A stretch of 64,000 bases of DNA from Volvox africanus (GCA_030268105.1 BSDZ01000094.1:3754501-3818500), one strand, 5' to 3'; shown: positions 39,276 to 52,539, counted from the first letter of the stretch. Made by a program: numbers and translations. Notes: a model not told the origin generated them from the letters alone.

Positions 39276-42200
39276 TCATTGGGCTTGCGTGGCACGTTTG
39301 CGGGCTTCTTCGAGCAGGGGCTTCATGTCCTGTGAGAAGTTGTGTGCCGGTTCCCATGAGTTGTGCTCGTCGGTATACCCTGTCCACTTAACCAAGTACT
39401 CGTGTACTGTCCGCTTACGTCGGTGTCGGCCCACACGACGCGCGCGATAATCTAACACCCGCTCCACATCGTAAAACTTCTGTTTACCAGCGATCCAGGT
39501 CTCGGGAACTGGTTCGATCGCTGCGGGGGCGTTAGCAGGCTCAGGGATGGGTTCCGTACCACGATACGGACGAACAAGCGATACGTGAAACGTGGGGTGA
39601 ATGGTCATATCAGCGGGCAATGCAAGCTCCACAGCCACATTCCCAACCATGCGCACGACAGGATACGGACCAATCCAGCGAGGTAAGAGTTTTCGGGATC
39701 CGTCGGCCAAGGAACGCAAGTTCTTGGTGCTTAGCAACACGAGTTGCCCTTCCGAAAACGTCACATCCTGCTTGGATTTGTTGTAATATTCCGTCGTTCG
39801 TTGCTGTGCCGCGTCCAAACATGACTTCGCGTCTGTGATTCAGGACATAAAAGACTTGGCAAAAAGTTTAGCAGCAGGCACGTTCACTTCCAACTCACGC
39901 CACACGGGTAGCGCGGGATGAAATCCGTAGTTAAGAAAGAACGGACTTTTGCCTGTAGAGCGGTTAACAGCGTTGTTAAGCGCGAATTCTGCCGCAGTCA
40001 AATACGTATCCCAAACAAGTGGTGTGCGACCAGCATAATTGCGCAACATATCACCCAACGTGCGATTTGTGCGTTCGGTTTGACCATCAGTCTGCGGGTG
40101 ATACGCCGTGCTCAGGTTGACGCGCATGCCAACTAGTTTGCAGAGCGCTTCCCAAAACTTAGACGTGAACTGCCCACCGCGGTCCGAAATCACATTTTTG
40201 GGAACCCCGTGTAACCGAACCACATTGTCGAAAAACAAGCGTGCGGTTTGCTCAGCCGTGCAGGATGATGTGCATGGTGCTAGGTGAACCATCTTAGTCA
40301 GACGATCGACCATTACGAACACCGCATCGTATCCCCCCTCAGTTTTGGGCAGCGCGACTACGAAGTCCATGGAAACACTTTCCCAAGGCGCATCCGGGAC
40401 AGGCAACGGTTGCAACAACCCATGGCCCTTACCGGACAAAGCCTTATTGCGCTGGCACAGGCTGCATGTCTGGACGAAGTTCGCCGCATCCTTAGCCAAA
40501 CGAGGCCACCAAAAGGAACGTTGCACCAAGTTGATCAATCGCTTGCTACCAGGGTGTCCTGCTAACGGGTCCTCGTGGAACCGCGCAAGGATGTCGTAGC
40601 GTAGCGCGTCGTCGTTCGGAACGACGATTTGTGTAGCTGCACCCTCCGTCCGTAGCCAAAGGCCATTCTGCTTGCGAAGGTTTTCTACATTAGCCGGGTC
40701 CGCAAACCAGGCGTCTGCGTTGTAGGCAACCTTCAACCGCTCCGCGAGGTCCGTCGCAATCGGTACCTCCTCGCTACGCGGCCGCACGACGGGCGCTGCC
40801 AAAATTGCAGTGTGTAGCGACGGATGTCGACTGAGAGCATCGGCAATATTCAATTTACCAGAAATATACTCCCAGGTGCAGTCGAACCTAGCTAGGTATT
40901 CCATCCATCTAGCCTGACGGCGGTTCAACGTCGGAACGCTTTGCAAAAACGTTAGGGGCCTATGGTCAGTCTTTAAAGTAAACGGGCGTCCCTCGAGGTA
41001 ACAGCGCCATTCCTTTAAAGCATGCAGCACGGCCAAAAGCTCCTGTTCCCCGGTGGTGTAGCGAATCTCCGCACCAGAAAACTTCTTACTCGTGAAGGCG
41101 ATCTGTCGCCCTTCCTGTAACAATACAGCGCCGCTTCCAAATATTGAGGCATCAGACACTACCTCAACACGAAACGGCAACGAGTAATCAGGGAATGCAA
41201 GGGTGACATCTTCGGCAACGGTTCGCTTGAGCTCTTTGAATGCCCGCTGGCATTGCGACGTCCACGACTCGAGTGAAACGAAAACGCCTTTGCGAGTTAA
41301 GTTAGTAAGCGGGGCCGCAATGATGGAATATTTTTCAATGAACTTTCGGAAATAATTGTTCAAGCCAAGAAACTTACGCAGCTCCGTGAGATTCTGAGGC
41401 GCGGGCCAATCGTGAACCACGGCGACCTTCCGCGGGTCCATCTTCACACCGGTGGCCGACACAATGTGGCCCAATATTCCACCTGAGGCTGCGCCCAAAA
41501 GCATTTGGCGCGTTTAGCAAACAATTGCTCCCGCCTCATAACGTCGAGCACGAGCCGAAGATGCTCCAAGTGCTCCTCGCGCGTCTTAGAATATACCAAG
41601 ATGTCATCCAGGTAGCAAACAACGAACCTGTCGATGAACGGCCTAAACATTCGGTCCATAACCGCCTGAAACGTCGCAGGGGCATTAGTCAAACCAAACG
41701 ATAGGACCGTATACTCAAAGTGACCGAAGGGCGTCCGAAAAGCGGTTTTCGGGATATCAGAGGCAGCGATGCGAATCTGATTGTAGCCCTGTTGTAAGTC
41801 AATTGAGGAAAAATAAGCCGAGCCCTTCAGCTTATCCAACAGGTCGTCAACGCATGGCAAAGGGTAGCGATTTTTCACCGTATTCGCATTTAACCCCCGG
41901 TAATCAATGCACATGCGCAAGGTCCCATCCTTCTTACCGACAAACAAAATCGGTGCAGAATACGGGGATGTGCTGGGGCGTATCATACCCTTCGCGAGCA
42001 AATCCGTCACCTGGCGCTTCACCTCGTCCAGCTCCAATGGACTCAACCTGTACATGTAGGCTGCGCTCCAGGCACGAGAGGGATTGTGTGATCAACAGGA
42101 CGCATAGGTGGTAGGCCAGGGATATCTTTAAAGACGTCCTCATACTGCGACAGTAGGGCCTCAACCTCAGGATCCGCAGAAATCTGCGCGGTGGTGACAC

Positions 42201-43326
42201 AACAGCTCACCCGCGGCCTTAAAAGCAGTCCGTGGGCACCCTTCCGTAACAAACGGACGGCCTCCTTACGCCCGACTAGCTCTGGTTCGATTCGCGTGGC
42301 CATTGCGGTCACAGCGAAATTAACCATAGGCACCGCCTCAGTTTCGCCCTCCTTTGGTGTGACATGTTCGAACGACAGGAAAGGTACCTTAATCGACAGA
42401 GTACCCTTGCACATATGCAGGGTTGCGGTCTCCATGTCGATGCGCGCGCGGTACTGCCGTAATGTCGACGACCCCATTATGTACGGTGCAGTCTCTGCTA
42501 AGCCCTGCAGCACGTACGGCCGGGTCACAACACGCAAAGGGCCTATCGATAGGCTAAGGGTAATCCTGCCCACGATGGGATGCTTACCCCCGTCAGCAAG
42601 GGTAACCTGTGGACAATCAGACGACTCTGGGGACAACCCCAGCGCATTCACCTCTGCGACAGAGATGAAGTTGTCGCTGGCACCGGTGTCAACAAGTGCC
42701 TTCAGAGTACGGCCATTCAAACCGATCTGAACCACAGGGACACGGTTATCTACGAGCGACTGCCCAGCAGACAACGTCAGTGCACTTAGGGCGGGTCCGT
42801 AACCTACGGCACCCCCGTCAGGAGCTTCGTACCAAACGTCAACCGAGTAGGATGTGCTTGGCCACGGAGCCAGCGTACCCTCCCGATCCACACCATTAAA
42901 CAAAACGGTGCCCGGCTCGAACCGGAGGACATGCCGCATACCCCTTAACGATGCCTCTGCCTTGCGCCGACAGAAAGCGGGGAGTAAAACACATGCGGCA
43001 GTGTCTGGATATTGACGCCTACACCTCCTGTACATGGCCAACTGTTCCGACATCTCACGCAGAGACGAGGGGATGAACAAAACCACGTGGTTGGACAGAT
43101 CGATAGACGACAGGGGACGGCGAGGTGTAAACACATTACACAACGGATCGAAGCAGAGAAGTCCCGTGCGTCCGTCAAGCGTGATGCGTCGCGCAATGAC
43201 TCGCTCGATGTGTCCAAGTACACAAGGCAACAATGCCTTAACGGCTGGCCGTAAGGATGACCACCGACCACGCGTTAGTTCAGAAAACCCAGGTAGAGCC
43301 CCCTCCGCAGGAACCCGGGCAAGCCC
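39276..43326 (-). pseudogene. pol: LTR-5 pol with three inactivating lesions
   Basis: Minus-strand pol with the usual protease, RT, RNase H, integrase and chromodomain order. In reading order, a 10-bp deletion near 42055 shifts the frame just upstream of the RT. A 1-bp deletion near 41474 shifts it again after YLDD. A TGA at 39840-39842 replaces CGA after the integrase core, a CpG change. Elsewhere the sequence is close to LTR-1. The protease DTGASDNF shows a D-to-N change next to the active site triad. No full Pol can be made without several corrections. Confidence 0.92.
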
Positions 43327-43329
43327 CTA
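43288..43329 (-). promoter_or_regulatory. LTR-5 gag/pol UAG and stem-loop
   Basis: UAG at 43327-43329 on the minus strand. The arms at 43313-43319 and 43288-43294 match LTR-1. Confidence 0.58.
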
Positions 43330-44081
43330 TTTCGGCTGAGGTACAAACGGCGGCATTAGAGGGCAATCCTTCGTAGAATGGCTCTCCGCACACCGTAGAC
43401 AAACGTTGGCCAATTTCCGACGCTCGAATTCGGAACGATTGCAATTCCATTTTGGCATATATGTGTCGTCCGTGCAAGTCCGCTTCGCATTGGGGTCGGA
43501 ACGCTGTGCGGCTGCCGACGACGGCGCACCACCACGCTTCCTGTTTTTAGCCGGGTCCGAGCTCGGACCTGCTCCTCCTGACCCACGGACACCCGAGCTA
43601 GCGCCCCCGCGCGCCTGGTGTTGCCGATTGCTGCGTCGCGTCGTGGCAGTAGGCGTGGGGCGGGTCGCTCCGAAGTCCTGGTCAAGAGCTACGGCTTCCC
43701 CAAGCGGATCCTGCACTTGCACGGCATTTGCACGAGGGACAGACTTGACTTCTTCCTCACCGGCAAGGAGTCGTATCTCCGTGCCCTTAGCAAAAGCGAC
43801 CAAAGCATCATACGACTTGATCTGCGCTCCAACCAAGTCAGTAGCGCACGATTTAGCCAAAAGTTTCGTCAGGCCTCGCCTAAACCAAAAGACACGCTCG
43901 GATTCAGTGAGGTCAGCAATGGGAGTCACAAGTGCTTCGAAGCGTGACTGGTACGCAGGTACATTCTCATCCCGACGCATGTGGTAGCTACCGGCTGCCA
44001 AAACCTTACGAGCTTCCACATCGCGTGCTTGAACCTCAGTAGTGAATCGTGCGAGCAAAGCGGCGACCAACTCGTCAAAAG
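43327..44081 (-). pseudogene. gag: LTR-5 gag, C-terminal part, cut by LTR-6
   Basis: Minus-strand continuation of gag from the LTR-6 insertion to the UAG. It holds the end of the capsid region, basic linker and CLRCAESHSTKDC knuckle. With 59030-59510 it adds up to exactly 1236 bp, the normal gag length, so the frame was intact. The linker has several private changes (for example SNRQHQARGG). Confidence 0.9.
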
Positions 44082-44905
44082 TGTTGTGCTACGGTTCATT
44101 TCCCGCCGACGCGTAGGTCGACGCGATCCTACGAGGCGAAGTGCTTTTGTGATGAACGCATTACATATGAATGAATCTGCATGATATAAATGTATTCGCA
44201 TACATTTATATATGCATCTGGCATGTTGTCATTATCCATCGCGACATCGCATCATGGCAAATCCGCCTAGCATGCATGAAATACCGAATCCTTGAAGTGC
44301 GCATTATGCTCGTGCTACGAAACGATAAGTAATATTATTTGATATAATATTACTTCATTACAGCACACGTTGAGAGCGCCGCACTCGTCGCGATACATGC
44401 CTTGCAACCGGATATCGTTATCCGGACCCTTGCATCATGTGAATGCCGGAAAGGCTTATACGTTGTTATGCGTAGACATTGCCTAGACGCAGTAGGGTTG
44501 TCACATCTAGGATCGGCCTCCTGATGTGAATCGTACGGCATTGCGATGCTGCGAGTATAACAGATGCGAGGACGGCTAAGCTAGACAAGACATTCGATAC
44601 CGGAGAACACTCGTGTGTTCTATATTACTATTGCCATACGCTATTCTACTTAGCCCGAGCTAAGCCTGAACTTCGCTAATCACCGCCGCGTGATGATTGC
44701 TTGCTTCCGGCGCTGACGGCGATTTCATCCATTGCATCATTCCGATCTGTAAGACCGTAAGTTATATCTCTCTTCGTCTTGAAGTCTTCCGCTGTCCCTG
44801 TTTGCTCTCGCTTGCCTTGCTGTACTTGCAAGTGCTCGCGCATCGGTGTCGATAGTCTCCAGACGTGCAGATACTTATGAGCAAAGGCGAACAAGAGGTA
44901 CAACA
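44082..44905 (+). repeat. LTR-6 5' LTR (824 bp)
   Basis: A complete LTR close to the LTR-3 5' LTR, with all stem-loops, including an intact CCGGATA/TATCCGG. Confidence 0.94.
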
Positions 44906-44908
44906 ATT

Positions 44909-44923
44909 TGGTATCGAGACAGG
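44909..44923 (+). promoter_or_regulatory. LTR-6 primer-binding site
   Basis: TGGTATCGAGACAGG, 3 bp inside the LTR. Confidence 0.8.
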
Positions 44924-44972
44924 TTCGTTGCCTAACTGTCTCTCTTTGTCTAATCGGAAGTAGGTTCTTTCT

Positions 44973-45068
44973 ATGGCGAGTTCCAGCGACGAACCACGAG
45001 GACCGCTAGATACTTTTGCCGAAGACTTAGGCCGCGCCGTTTTGGACGCCGCCGCTTCCGGTTTGTAA
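44973..45068 (+). CDS. LTR-6 leader ORF (31 aa)
   Basis: Same as the LTR-1 leader ORF. The second open stretch runs to 45406. Confidence 0.4.
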   Translation: MASSSDEPRGPLDTFAEDLGRAVLDAAASGL

Positions 45069-45371
45069 TTGTTTAATTGCTTTTGCTTAGATTGCTGCAC
45101 TTGTTGTGTAAGTGTACGCTCTGAGTCGCAGGTAATCTCAGTGCACCGGCATTGCTTGCCGCGGCGACTGAGACCGGTTTTCGTCCGGACCAGTTGGCGA
45201 CTCTCATTGCTCAAACTACGGAGATCAGGACTCAGCTGGGCAACTACTTGCTGAGTTTGCTGAATCTTCTCAAGAGTACTGTCGGTAGGCTCACCGAATC
45301 GCTTTGTACTCTTGCCTTTGCGATAGAAGTCGGCTTCTATTACGCAAACCTAGGGTATCATTTCGTGTTCC

Positions 45372-46607
45372 ATGTCCGCGGAACACGACGATACGCCGCA
45401 CACTAGCCTAGCTAGCCAACCCGATTTCGTTGTGGCTGCTAGAGCACCGGATAGAGGTCTTGAGACTGTTGGCGCGCGAGCCACTCAAGAGCCCCTTTTC
45501 CTTCAGACCCCTGCTCACTTAATTGTGCCGCATTCAGCAGTGAACACTAATATGGACAACACTGCTGGACCAAGGGTTCTGCCATTACCTCAAGCTCGAG
45601 GGCATGATGACATCCCTGAGGTGATGAGATTGTTGATTCCCGTTCCTAGGCTCAATATTTCGCTGACCGACAAGACACCAGGGCATAGCATAGCCGATGC
45701 AACTCGTGCGTACGTGCGTGACGCTAAAAAGTATCTCCAGGCTGTTCATGGTGGCGATAATGACGGTATCAGGTGTCTCTTCGTTGGTAACACCCTCGAG
45801 GGCGCAGCGAAGGACTGGTATCACAATTGGACCAACGCCCGGGGCAACTATACTTTTGACGAGTTGGTCGCCGCTTTGCTCGCACGATTCGCTACTGAGG
45901 TTCAAGCACGCGATGTGGAAGCTCGTAAGGTTTTGGCAGCCGGTAGCTACCACATGTGTCGGGATGAAAATGTACCTGTGTACCAGTCACGCTTCGAAGC
46001 ACTTGTGACTCCCATTGCTGACCTCACCGAATCTGAGCGTGTCTTTTGGTTTAGGCGAGGCCTAACGAAACTTTTGGCTAAATGGTGCGCCACTGACTTG
46101 GTTGGAGCGCAGATCAAGTCGTATGACGCGTTGGTCGCTTTTGCTAAGGGCGCGGAGATACGACTCCTTGCCGGCGAGGAAGAAGTCAAGTCCGCCCCTC
46201 GTGCAAATGCCGTGCAAGTGCAGGATCCGCTTGGGGAAGCTGTAGCTCTCGACCAGGACCTCGGCGCGACCCGCCCCACGCCTACTGCCGCGACGCGACG
46301 CAGCAACGGGCAACGCAAGGCGCGCGGGGGCGCTAGCTCGGGTGTCCGTGGTACAGGAGGGGCAGGTCCGAGCTCGGACCCAGCTAGGAACAGGAAGCGT
46401 GGTGGTGCGCCGTCGTCGGCAGCCGCACAGCGTTCCGACCCCAACGCGAAGCGTACTCGTACGGACGACACATTTATGCCAAAATGGAATTGCAATCGTT
46501 CCGAATTCGAGCGTCGAAAATTGGCCAACGTTTGTCTACGGTGTGCGGAGAACCATTCCACGAAGGATTGCCCTCTAATGCCGCCGTTTGTACCTCAACC
46601 GAAATAG
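45372..46607 (+). CDS. gag: LTR-6 Gag polyprotein (411 aa)
   Basis: An intact gag with capsid region, basic linker and knuckle CLRCAENHSTKDC. It has a few substitutions in otherwise constant positions (DWYHNW for DWYRNW, YHMCRDENVPVYQ for YHMRRDENVPAYQ). The UAG is at 46605-46607. Since its pol is broken, this copy could supply at most Gag. Confidence 0.92.
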   Translation: MSAEHDDTPHTSLASQPDFVVAARAPDRGLETVGARATQEPLFLQTPAHLIVPHSAVNTNMDNTAGPRVLPLPQARGHDDIPEVMRLLIPVPRLNISLTDKTPGHSIADATRAYVRDAKKYLQAVHGGDNDGIRCLFVGNTLEGAAKDWYHNWTNARGNYTFDELVAALLARFATEVQARDVEARKVLAAGSYHMCRDENVPVYQSRFEALVTPIADLTESERVFWFRRGLTKLLAKWCATDLVGAQIKSYDALVAFAKGAEIRLLAGEEEVKSAPRANAVQVQDPLGEAVALDQDLGATRPTPTAATRRSNGQRKARGGASSGVRGTGGAGPSSDPARNRKRGGAPSSAAAQRSDPNAKRTRTDDTFMPKWNCNRSEFERRKLANVCLRCAENHSTKDCPLMPPFVPQPK

Positions 46608-46646
46608 GGGCTTGCCCGGGTTCCTGTGGAGGGGGCACCACCTGGG
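46605..46646 (+). promoter_or_regulatory. LTR-6 gag/pol UAG and stem-loop
   Basis: UAG 46605-46607. The arms at 46615-46621 and 46640-46646 are conserved, with the same loop variant as LTR-3. Confidence 0.6.
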
Positions 46647-49600
46647 ATTTCTGAACTAACGCGTGGTCGGTGGTCATCCTTACGGCCAGCCGTTAAGGCA
46701 TTGTTGCCTTGTGTACTTGGACACATCGAGCGAGTCATTGCGCGACGCATCACGCTTGACGGACGCACGGGACTTCTCTGCTTCGACCCGTTGTGTAATT
46801 TGTTTACACCTCGCCGTCCCCTGTCGTCTATCGATCTGTCTAACCACGTGGTTTTGTTCATCCCCTCGTCTCTGCGTGAGATGTCGGAACAGTTGGCCAT
46901 ATACAGGAGATGTAGGCGTCAATATCCAGGCACTGCCGCATGTGTATTACTCCCTGCTTTCTGTCGGCGCAAGGCAGAGGCATCGTTAAGGGGTATGCGG
47001 CATGTCCACCGGTTCGAGCCGGGCACCATTTTGTTTAATGGTGTGGATTGGGAGGGTACGCTGGCTCCGTGGCCACACCTATCCTACTCGGTTGACGTTT
47101 GGTACGAAGCTCCTGATGGGGGTGCCGTTGGTTACGGACCCGCCTTAAGTGCACTGACGTTGTCTGCTGGGCAGTCGCTCGTAGATAACCGTGTCCCTGT
47201 GGTTCAGATCGGTTTGAATGGCCGTACTCTGAAGGCACTTGTTGACACCGGTGCCAGCGACGACTTCATCTCTGTCGCAGAGGTGAACGTGCTGGGGTTG
47301 TCCCCAGAGTCGTCTGATTGTCCACAGGTTACCCTTGCTGACGGGGGTAAGCATCCCATCGTGGGCAGGATTACCCTTAGCCTATCGATAGGCCCTTTGC
47401 GTGTTGTGACCCGGCCGTACGTGCTGCAGGGCTTAGCAGAGACTGCACCGTACATAATGGGGTCGTCGACATTACGACAGTACCGCGCGCGCATCGACAT
47501 GGAGACCGCAACCCTGCATATGTGCAAGGGTACTCTGTCGATTAAGGTACCTTTCCTGTCGTTCGAACATGTCACACCAAAGGAGGGCGAAACTGAGGCG
47601 GTGCCTATGGTTAATTTCGCTGTGACCGCAATGGCCGCGCGAATCAAACCAGAGCTAGTCGGGCGTAAGGAGGCTGTCCGTTTGTTACGGAAGGGTGACT
47701 GCTTTTAAGGCCGCGGGTGAGCTGTTGTGTCACCACCGCGCAGATTTCTGCGGATCCTGAGGTTGAGGCCCTACTGTCGCAGTATGAGGACGTCTTTAAA
47801 GATATCCCTGGCCTACCACCTATGCGTCCTGTTGATCACACAATCCCTCTCATGCCTGGAGCGCAGCCTACGGCCCGGCCAATGTACAGGTTGAGCCCAT
47901 TGGAGCTGGACGAGGTGAAGCGCCAGGTGACGGATTTGCTCGCGAAGGGTATGATACGCCCCAGCACATCCCCGTATTCTGCACCGATTTTGTTTGTCGG
48001 TAAGAAGGATGGGACCTTGCGCATGTGCATTGATTACCGGGGGGTTGAATGCGAATACGATGAAAAATCGCTACCCTTTGCCACGCGTTGACGACCTGTT
48101 GGATAAGCTGAAGGGCTCGGCTTATTTTTCCTCAATTGACTTACAACAGGGCTACAATCAGATTCGCATCGCTGCCTCTGATATCCCGAAAACCGCTTTT
48201 CGGACGCCCTTCGGTCACTTTGAGTATACGGTCCTATCGTTTGGTTTGACTAATGCCCCTGCGACGTTTCAGGCGGTTATGGACCGAATGTTTAGGCCGT
48301 TTATCGACAGGTTCGTTGTTTGCTACCTGGATGACATCTTGGTATATTCTAAGACGCGCGAGGAGCACTTGGAGCATCTGCGGCTCGTGCTCGACGTTAT
48401 GAGGCGGGAGCAATTGTTTGCTAAACGCGCCAAATGCTTTTGGGCGCAGCCTCAGGTGGAATATTTGGGCCACATTGTGTCGGCCACCGGTGTGAAGATG
48501 GACCCGCGGAAGGTCGCCGTGGTTCGCGATTGGCCCGCGCCTCAGAACCTCACGGAGCTGCGTAAGTTCCTTGGCTTGACCAATTATTTCTGAAAGTTCA
48601 TTGAAAAATATTCCATCATTGCGGCCCCGCTTACTAACTTAACTCGCAAAGGCGTTTTCGTTTCGCTCGAGTCGTGGACGTCGCAATGCCAGCGGGCATT
48701 CGAAGAGCTCAAACGAATCATTGCCGAAGATGTCACCCTTGCATTCCCTGATTACTCGTTGCCATTTCGTGTTGAGGTAGTGTCTGATGCCTCAATATTT
48801 GGAAGCGGCGCTGTATTGTTACAGGAAGGGCGACAGATCGCCTTCACGAGTAAGAAGTTTTCTGGTGCGGAGATTCGCTACACCACCGGGGAACAGGAGC
48901 TTCTGGCCGTGCTGCATGCTTTAAAGGAATGGCGCTGTTACCTCGAGGGACGCCCGTTTACTTTAAAGACTGACCACAAGCCCCTAACGTTTTTGCAAAG
49001 CGTTCCGACGTTGAACCGCCGTCAAGCTAGGTGGATGGAATATCTAGCTAGGTTCAACTGCACCTGGGAGTATATTTCTGGTAAATTGAATATTGCCGAT
49101 GCTCTCAGTCGACATCCGTCGCTACACGCTGCAATTTTGGCAGCGCCCGTCGTGCGGCCGCGTAGCGAGGAGGTACCGATCGCGACGGACCTCGCGGAGC
49201 GGTTGAAGGTTGCCTACAACGCAGACGCCTGGTTTGCGGACCCGGCTAATGTAGAAAACCTTCGCAAGCAGAATGGCCTTTGGCTACGGACGGAGGGTGC
49301 AGCTACACAAATCGTCGTTCCAAACGACGACGCGCTACGCTACGACATCCTTGCGCGGTTCCACGAGGACCCGTTAGCAGGACACCCTGGTAGCAAGCGA
49401 TTGATCGACTTGGTGCAACGTTCCTTTTGGTGGCCTCGTTTGGCTAAGGATGCGGCGAACTTCGTCCAGACATGCAGTCTGTGCCAGCGCAATAAGGCTT
49501 TGTCCGGTAAGGGCCATGGGTTGTTGCAACCGTTGCCTGTCCCGGATGCGCCTTGGGAAAGTGTTTCCATGGACTTCGTAGTCGCGCTGCCCAAAACTGA

Positions 49601-50663
49601 GGGGGGATACGATGCGGTGTTCGTAATGGTCGATCGTCTGACTAAGATGGTTCACCTAGCACCATGCACATCATCCTGCACGGCTGAGCAAACCGCACGC
49701 TTGTTTTTCGATAATGTGGTTCGGTTACACGGGATACCCAAAAATGTGATCTCGGACCGCGGTGGACAGTTCACGTCTAAGTTTTGGGAAGCGCTCTGCA
49801 AACTAGTTGGCATGCGCGTCAACCTGAGCACGGCGTATCACCCGCAGACTGATGGTCAAACCGAACGCACAAATCGCACGTTGGGTGATATGTTGCGCAA
49901 TTATGCTGGTCGCACACCACTCGTTTGGGATACGTATTTGACTGCGGCAGAATTCGCGCTTAACAATGCTGTTAACCGCTCTACAGGCAAAAGTCCGTTC
50001 TTTCTTAACTACGGATTTCATCCCGCGCTACCCGTGTGGCGTGAGTTGGAAGTGAACGTGCCTGCTGCTAAACTTTTTGCCAAGTCTTTTATGTCCCGAA
50101 TCACAGACGCTAAGTCGTGTTTGGACGCGGCGCAGCAACGAACGACGGAATACTATAACAAATCCAAGCAGGATGTGACGTTTTCGGAGGGGCAACTCGT
50201 GTTGCTAAGCACCAAGAACTTGCGTTCCTTGGCCGACGGATCCCGAAAACGTTTACCCCGCTGGATTGGTCCGTATCCTGTCATGCGCATGGTTGGGAAT
50301 GTGGCTGTGGAGCTTGCATTGCCCGCTGACATGACCATTCACCCCACGTTTCACGTATCTCTTGTTCGTCCGTATCGTGGTACGGAACCCGTCCCTGAGC
50401 CTGCTAACGCCCCCGCAGCGATCGAACCAGTTCCCGAGACCTGGATCGCTGGTAAACAGAAGTTTTACGATGTGGAACGGGTGTTAGATTATCGCGCGCG
50501 TCGTGTGGGCCGACACCGACGTAAGCGAACAGTACACGAGTACTTGGTTAAGTGGACAGGGTATACCGACGAGCACAACTCATGGGAACCGGCACGCAAC
50601 TTCTCACAGGACATGAAACCCCTGCTCGAAGAAGCCCGCAAACGTGCCACGCAAGCCCAATGA
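46608..50663 (+). pseudogene. pol: LTR-6 pol with two frameshifts and one TGA
   Basis: Starts in frame after the UAG. The protease DTG (47244-47252) is intact. A 7-bp deletion at 47697/47698 shifts the frame, and an extra G in the run 48039-48044 (six instead of five) shifts it again inside the RT. TGA at 48591-48593 replaces CGA (CpG). After that it is open through RNase H, integrase and chromodomain to TGA 50661-50663. YLDD (48324-48335) is present in sequence. The 7-bp loss falls between protease and RT. Confidence 0.93.
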
Positions 50664-50706
50664 CCCCTGCAGTCGATGCTGTATGATGCAGCGAGGACGC
50701 TGCATA

Positions 50707-50722
50707 CGGGAGGGGGGATAAT
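50707..50722 (+). promoter_or_regulatory. LTR-6 polypurine tract
   Basis: CGGGAGGGGGGATAAT next to the 3' LTR. Confidence 0.83.
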
Positions 50723-51248
50723 TGTTGTGCTACGGTTCATTTCCCGCCGACGCGTAGGTCGACGCGATCCTACGAGGCGAAGTGCTTTTGTGATGAACGC
50801 ATTACATATGAATGAATCTGCATGATATAAATGTATTCGCATACATTTATATATGCATCTGGCATGTTGTCATTATCCATCACGACATCGCATCATGGCA
50901 AATCCGCCTAGCATGCATGAAATACCGAATCCTTGAAGTGCGCATTATGCTCGTGCTACGAAACGATAAGTAATATTATTTGATATAATATTACTTCATT
51001 ACAGCACACGTTGAGAGCGCCGCACTCGTCGCGATACATGCCTTGCAACCGGATATCGTTATCCGGACCCTTGCATCATGTGAATGCCGGAAAGGCTTAT
51101 ACGTTGTTATGCGTAGACATCGCCTAGACGCAGTAGGATTGTCACATCTAGGATCGGCCTCCTGATGTGAATCGTACGGCATTGCGATGCTGCGAGTATA
51201 ACAGATGCGAGGACGGCTAAGCTAGACAAGACATTCGATACCGGAGAA
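50723..51248 (+). repeat. LTR-6 3' LTR, first 526 bp
   Basis: Upstream piece of the 3' LTR. It breaks at CCGGAGAA in the AGAACAC stem region where LTR-7 is inserted. Confidence 0.94.
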
Positions 51249-52073
51249 TGTTGTGCTACGGTTCATTTCCCGCCGACGCGTAGGTCGACGCAATCCTACG
51301 AAGCGAAGTGCTTTTGCTATGAACGCATTGCATATGAATGAATCTGCATGATATAAATGTATTCGTGTACATTTATATATGCATTTGGCATGTTGTCATT
51401 TTCCATCGCGACATCGCATCATGGCAAATCCGCCTAGCATGCATGAATAACCGAAGCATTGAAGTGCGCATTATGCTCGTGCTATGAAACGATAAATAAT
51501 ATTATCTGATATAATATTACTTCATTAAAGCACACGTTGAGAGCGCCGCACTTGTCGCGATGCATGCCCTGCAACCGGATATCGTTATCCGGACCCTTGC
51601 ATCATGCGAATGCCGGAAAGGCTTATACGATTGTTATACGTAGACATCGCCTAGACGCAGTAGGGTTGTCACATCTAGGATCGGCCTCCTGATGTGAATC
51701 GTACGGCATTGCGATGCTGCGAGTATAACAGATGCGAGGACGGCTAAGCTAAAAGAGACATTCGATACCGGAGAACACTTGTGTGTTCTACATTACTATT
51801 GCTATACGATATTCTACTTAGCCCGAGCTAAGCCTGAACTTCGCTAATCACCGCCGCGTGATGATTGCTTGCTTCCGGCGCTGACGGCGATTTCGTCCAT
51901 TGCATCATTCCGACCTGTAAGACCGTAAGTTATATCTCTCTTCGTCTTGAAGTCTTCCGCTGTCTTTGTTTGCTCTCGCTTGCCTTGCCGTACTTGCAAG
52001 TGCTCGCGCATCGGTGTCGATAGTCTCCAGACGTGCAGATACTCATGAGCAAACGCGAACGAGAGGTACAACA
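51249..52073 (+). repeat. LTR-7 5' LTR (825 bp)
   Basis: Identical by eye to 57897-58721. It shares private variants with that copy (CTAAAAGAGAC, CTTGCCGTACTTG) that LTR-1 lacks. Confidence 0.95.
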
Positions 52074-52076
52074 ATT

Positions 52077-52091
52077 TGGTATCGAGACAGG
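52077..52091 (+). promoter_or_regulatory. LTR-7 primer-binding site
   Basis: TGGTATCGAGACAGG, 3 bp inside the LTR. Confidence 0.8.
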
Positions 52092-52140
52092 TTCGTTGCC
52101 TAACTGTCTCTCTTTGTCTAATCGGAAGTAGGTTCTTTCT

Positions 52141-52236
52141 ATGGCGAGTTCCAGCGACGAACCACGAGGACCGCTAGATACTTTTGCCGAAGACTTAGGC
52201 CGCGCCGTTTTGGACGCCGCCGCTTCCGGTTTGTAA
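52141..52236 (+). CDS. LTR-7 leader ORF (31 aa)
   Basis: The same leader ORF as LTR-1, followed by the same candidate intron and second open stretch (to 52574). Confidence 0.4.
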   Translation: MASSSDEPRGPLDTFAEDLGRAVLDAAASGL

Positions 52237-52539
52237 TTGTTTAATTGCTTTTACTTAGATTGCTGCACTTGTTGTGTAAGTGTACGCTCTGAGTCGCAGG
52301 TAATCTCAGTGCACCGGCATTGCTTGCCGCGGCGACTGAGACCGGCGTTCGTCCGGACCAGTTGGCGACTCTCATTGCTCAAACTACAGAGATCAGGACT
52401 CAGCTGGGCAACTACTTGCTGAGTTTGCTGAATCTTCTCAAGAGTACTGTCGGTAGGCTCACCGAATCGCTTTGTACTCTTGCCTTTGCGATAGAAGTCG
52501 GCTTCTATTACGCAAAACTAGGGTATCGTTTCGTGCTCC

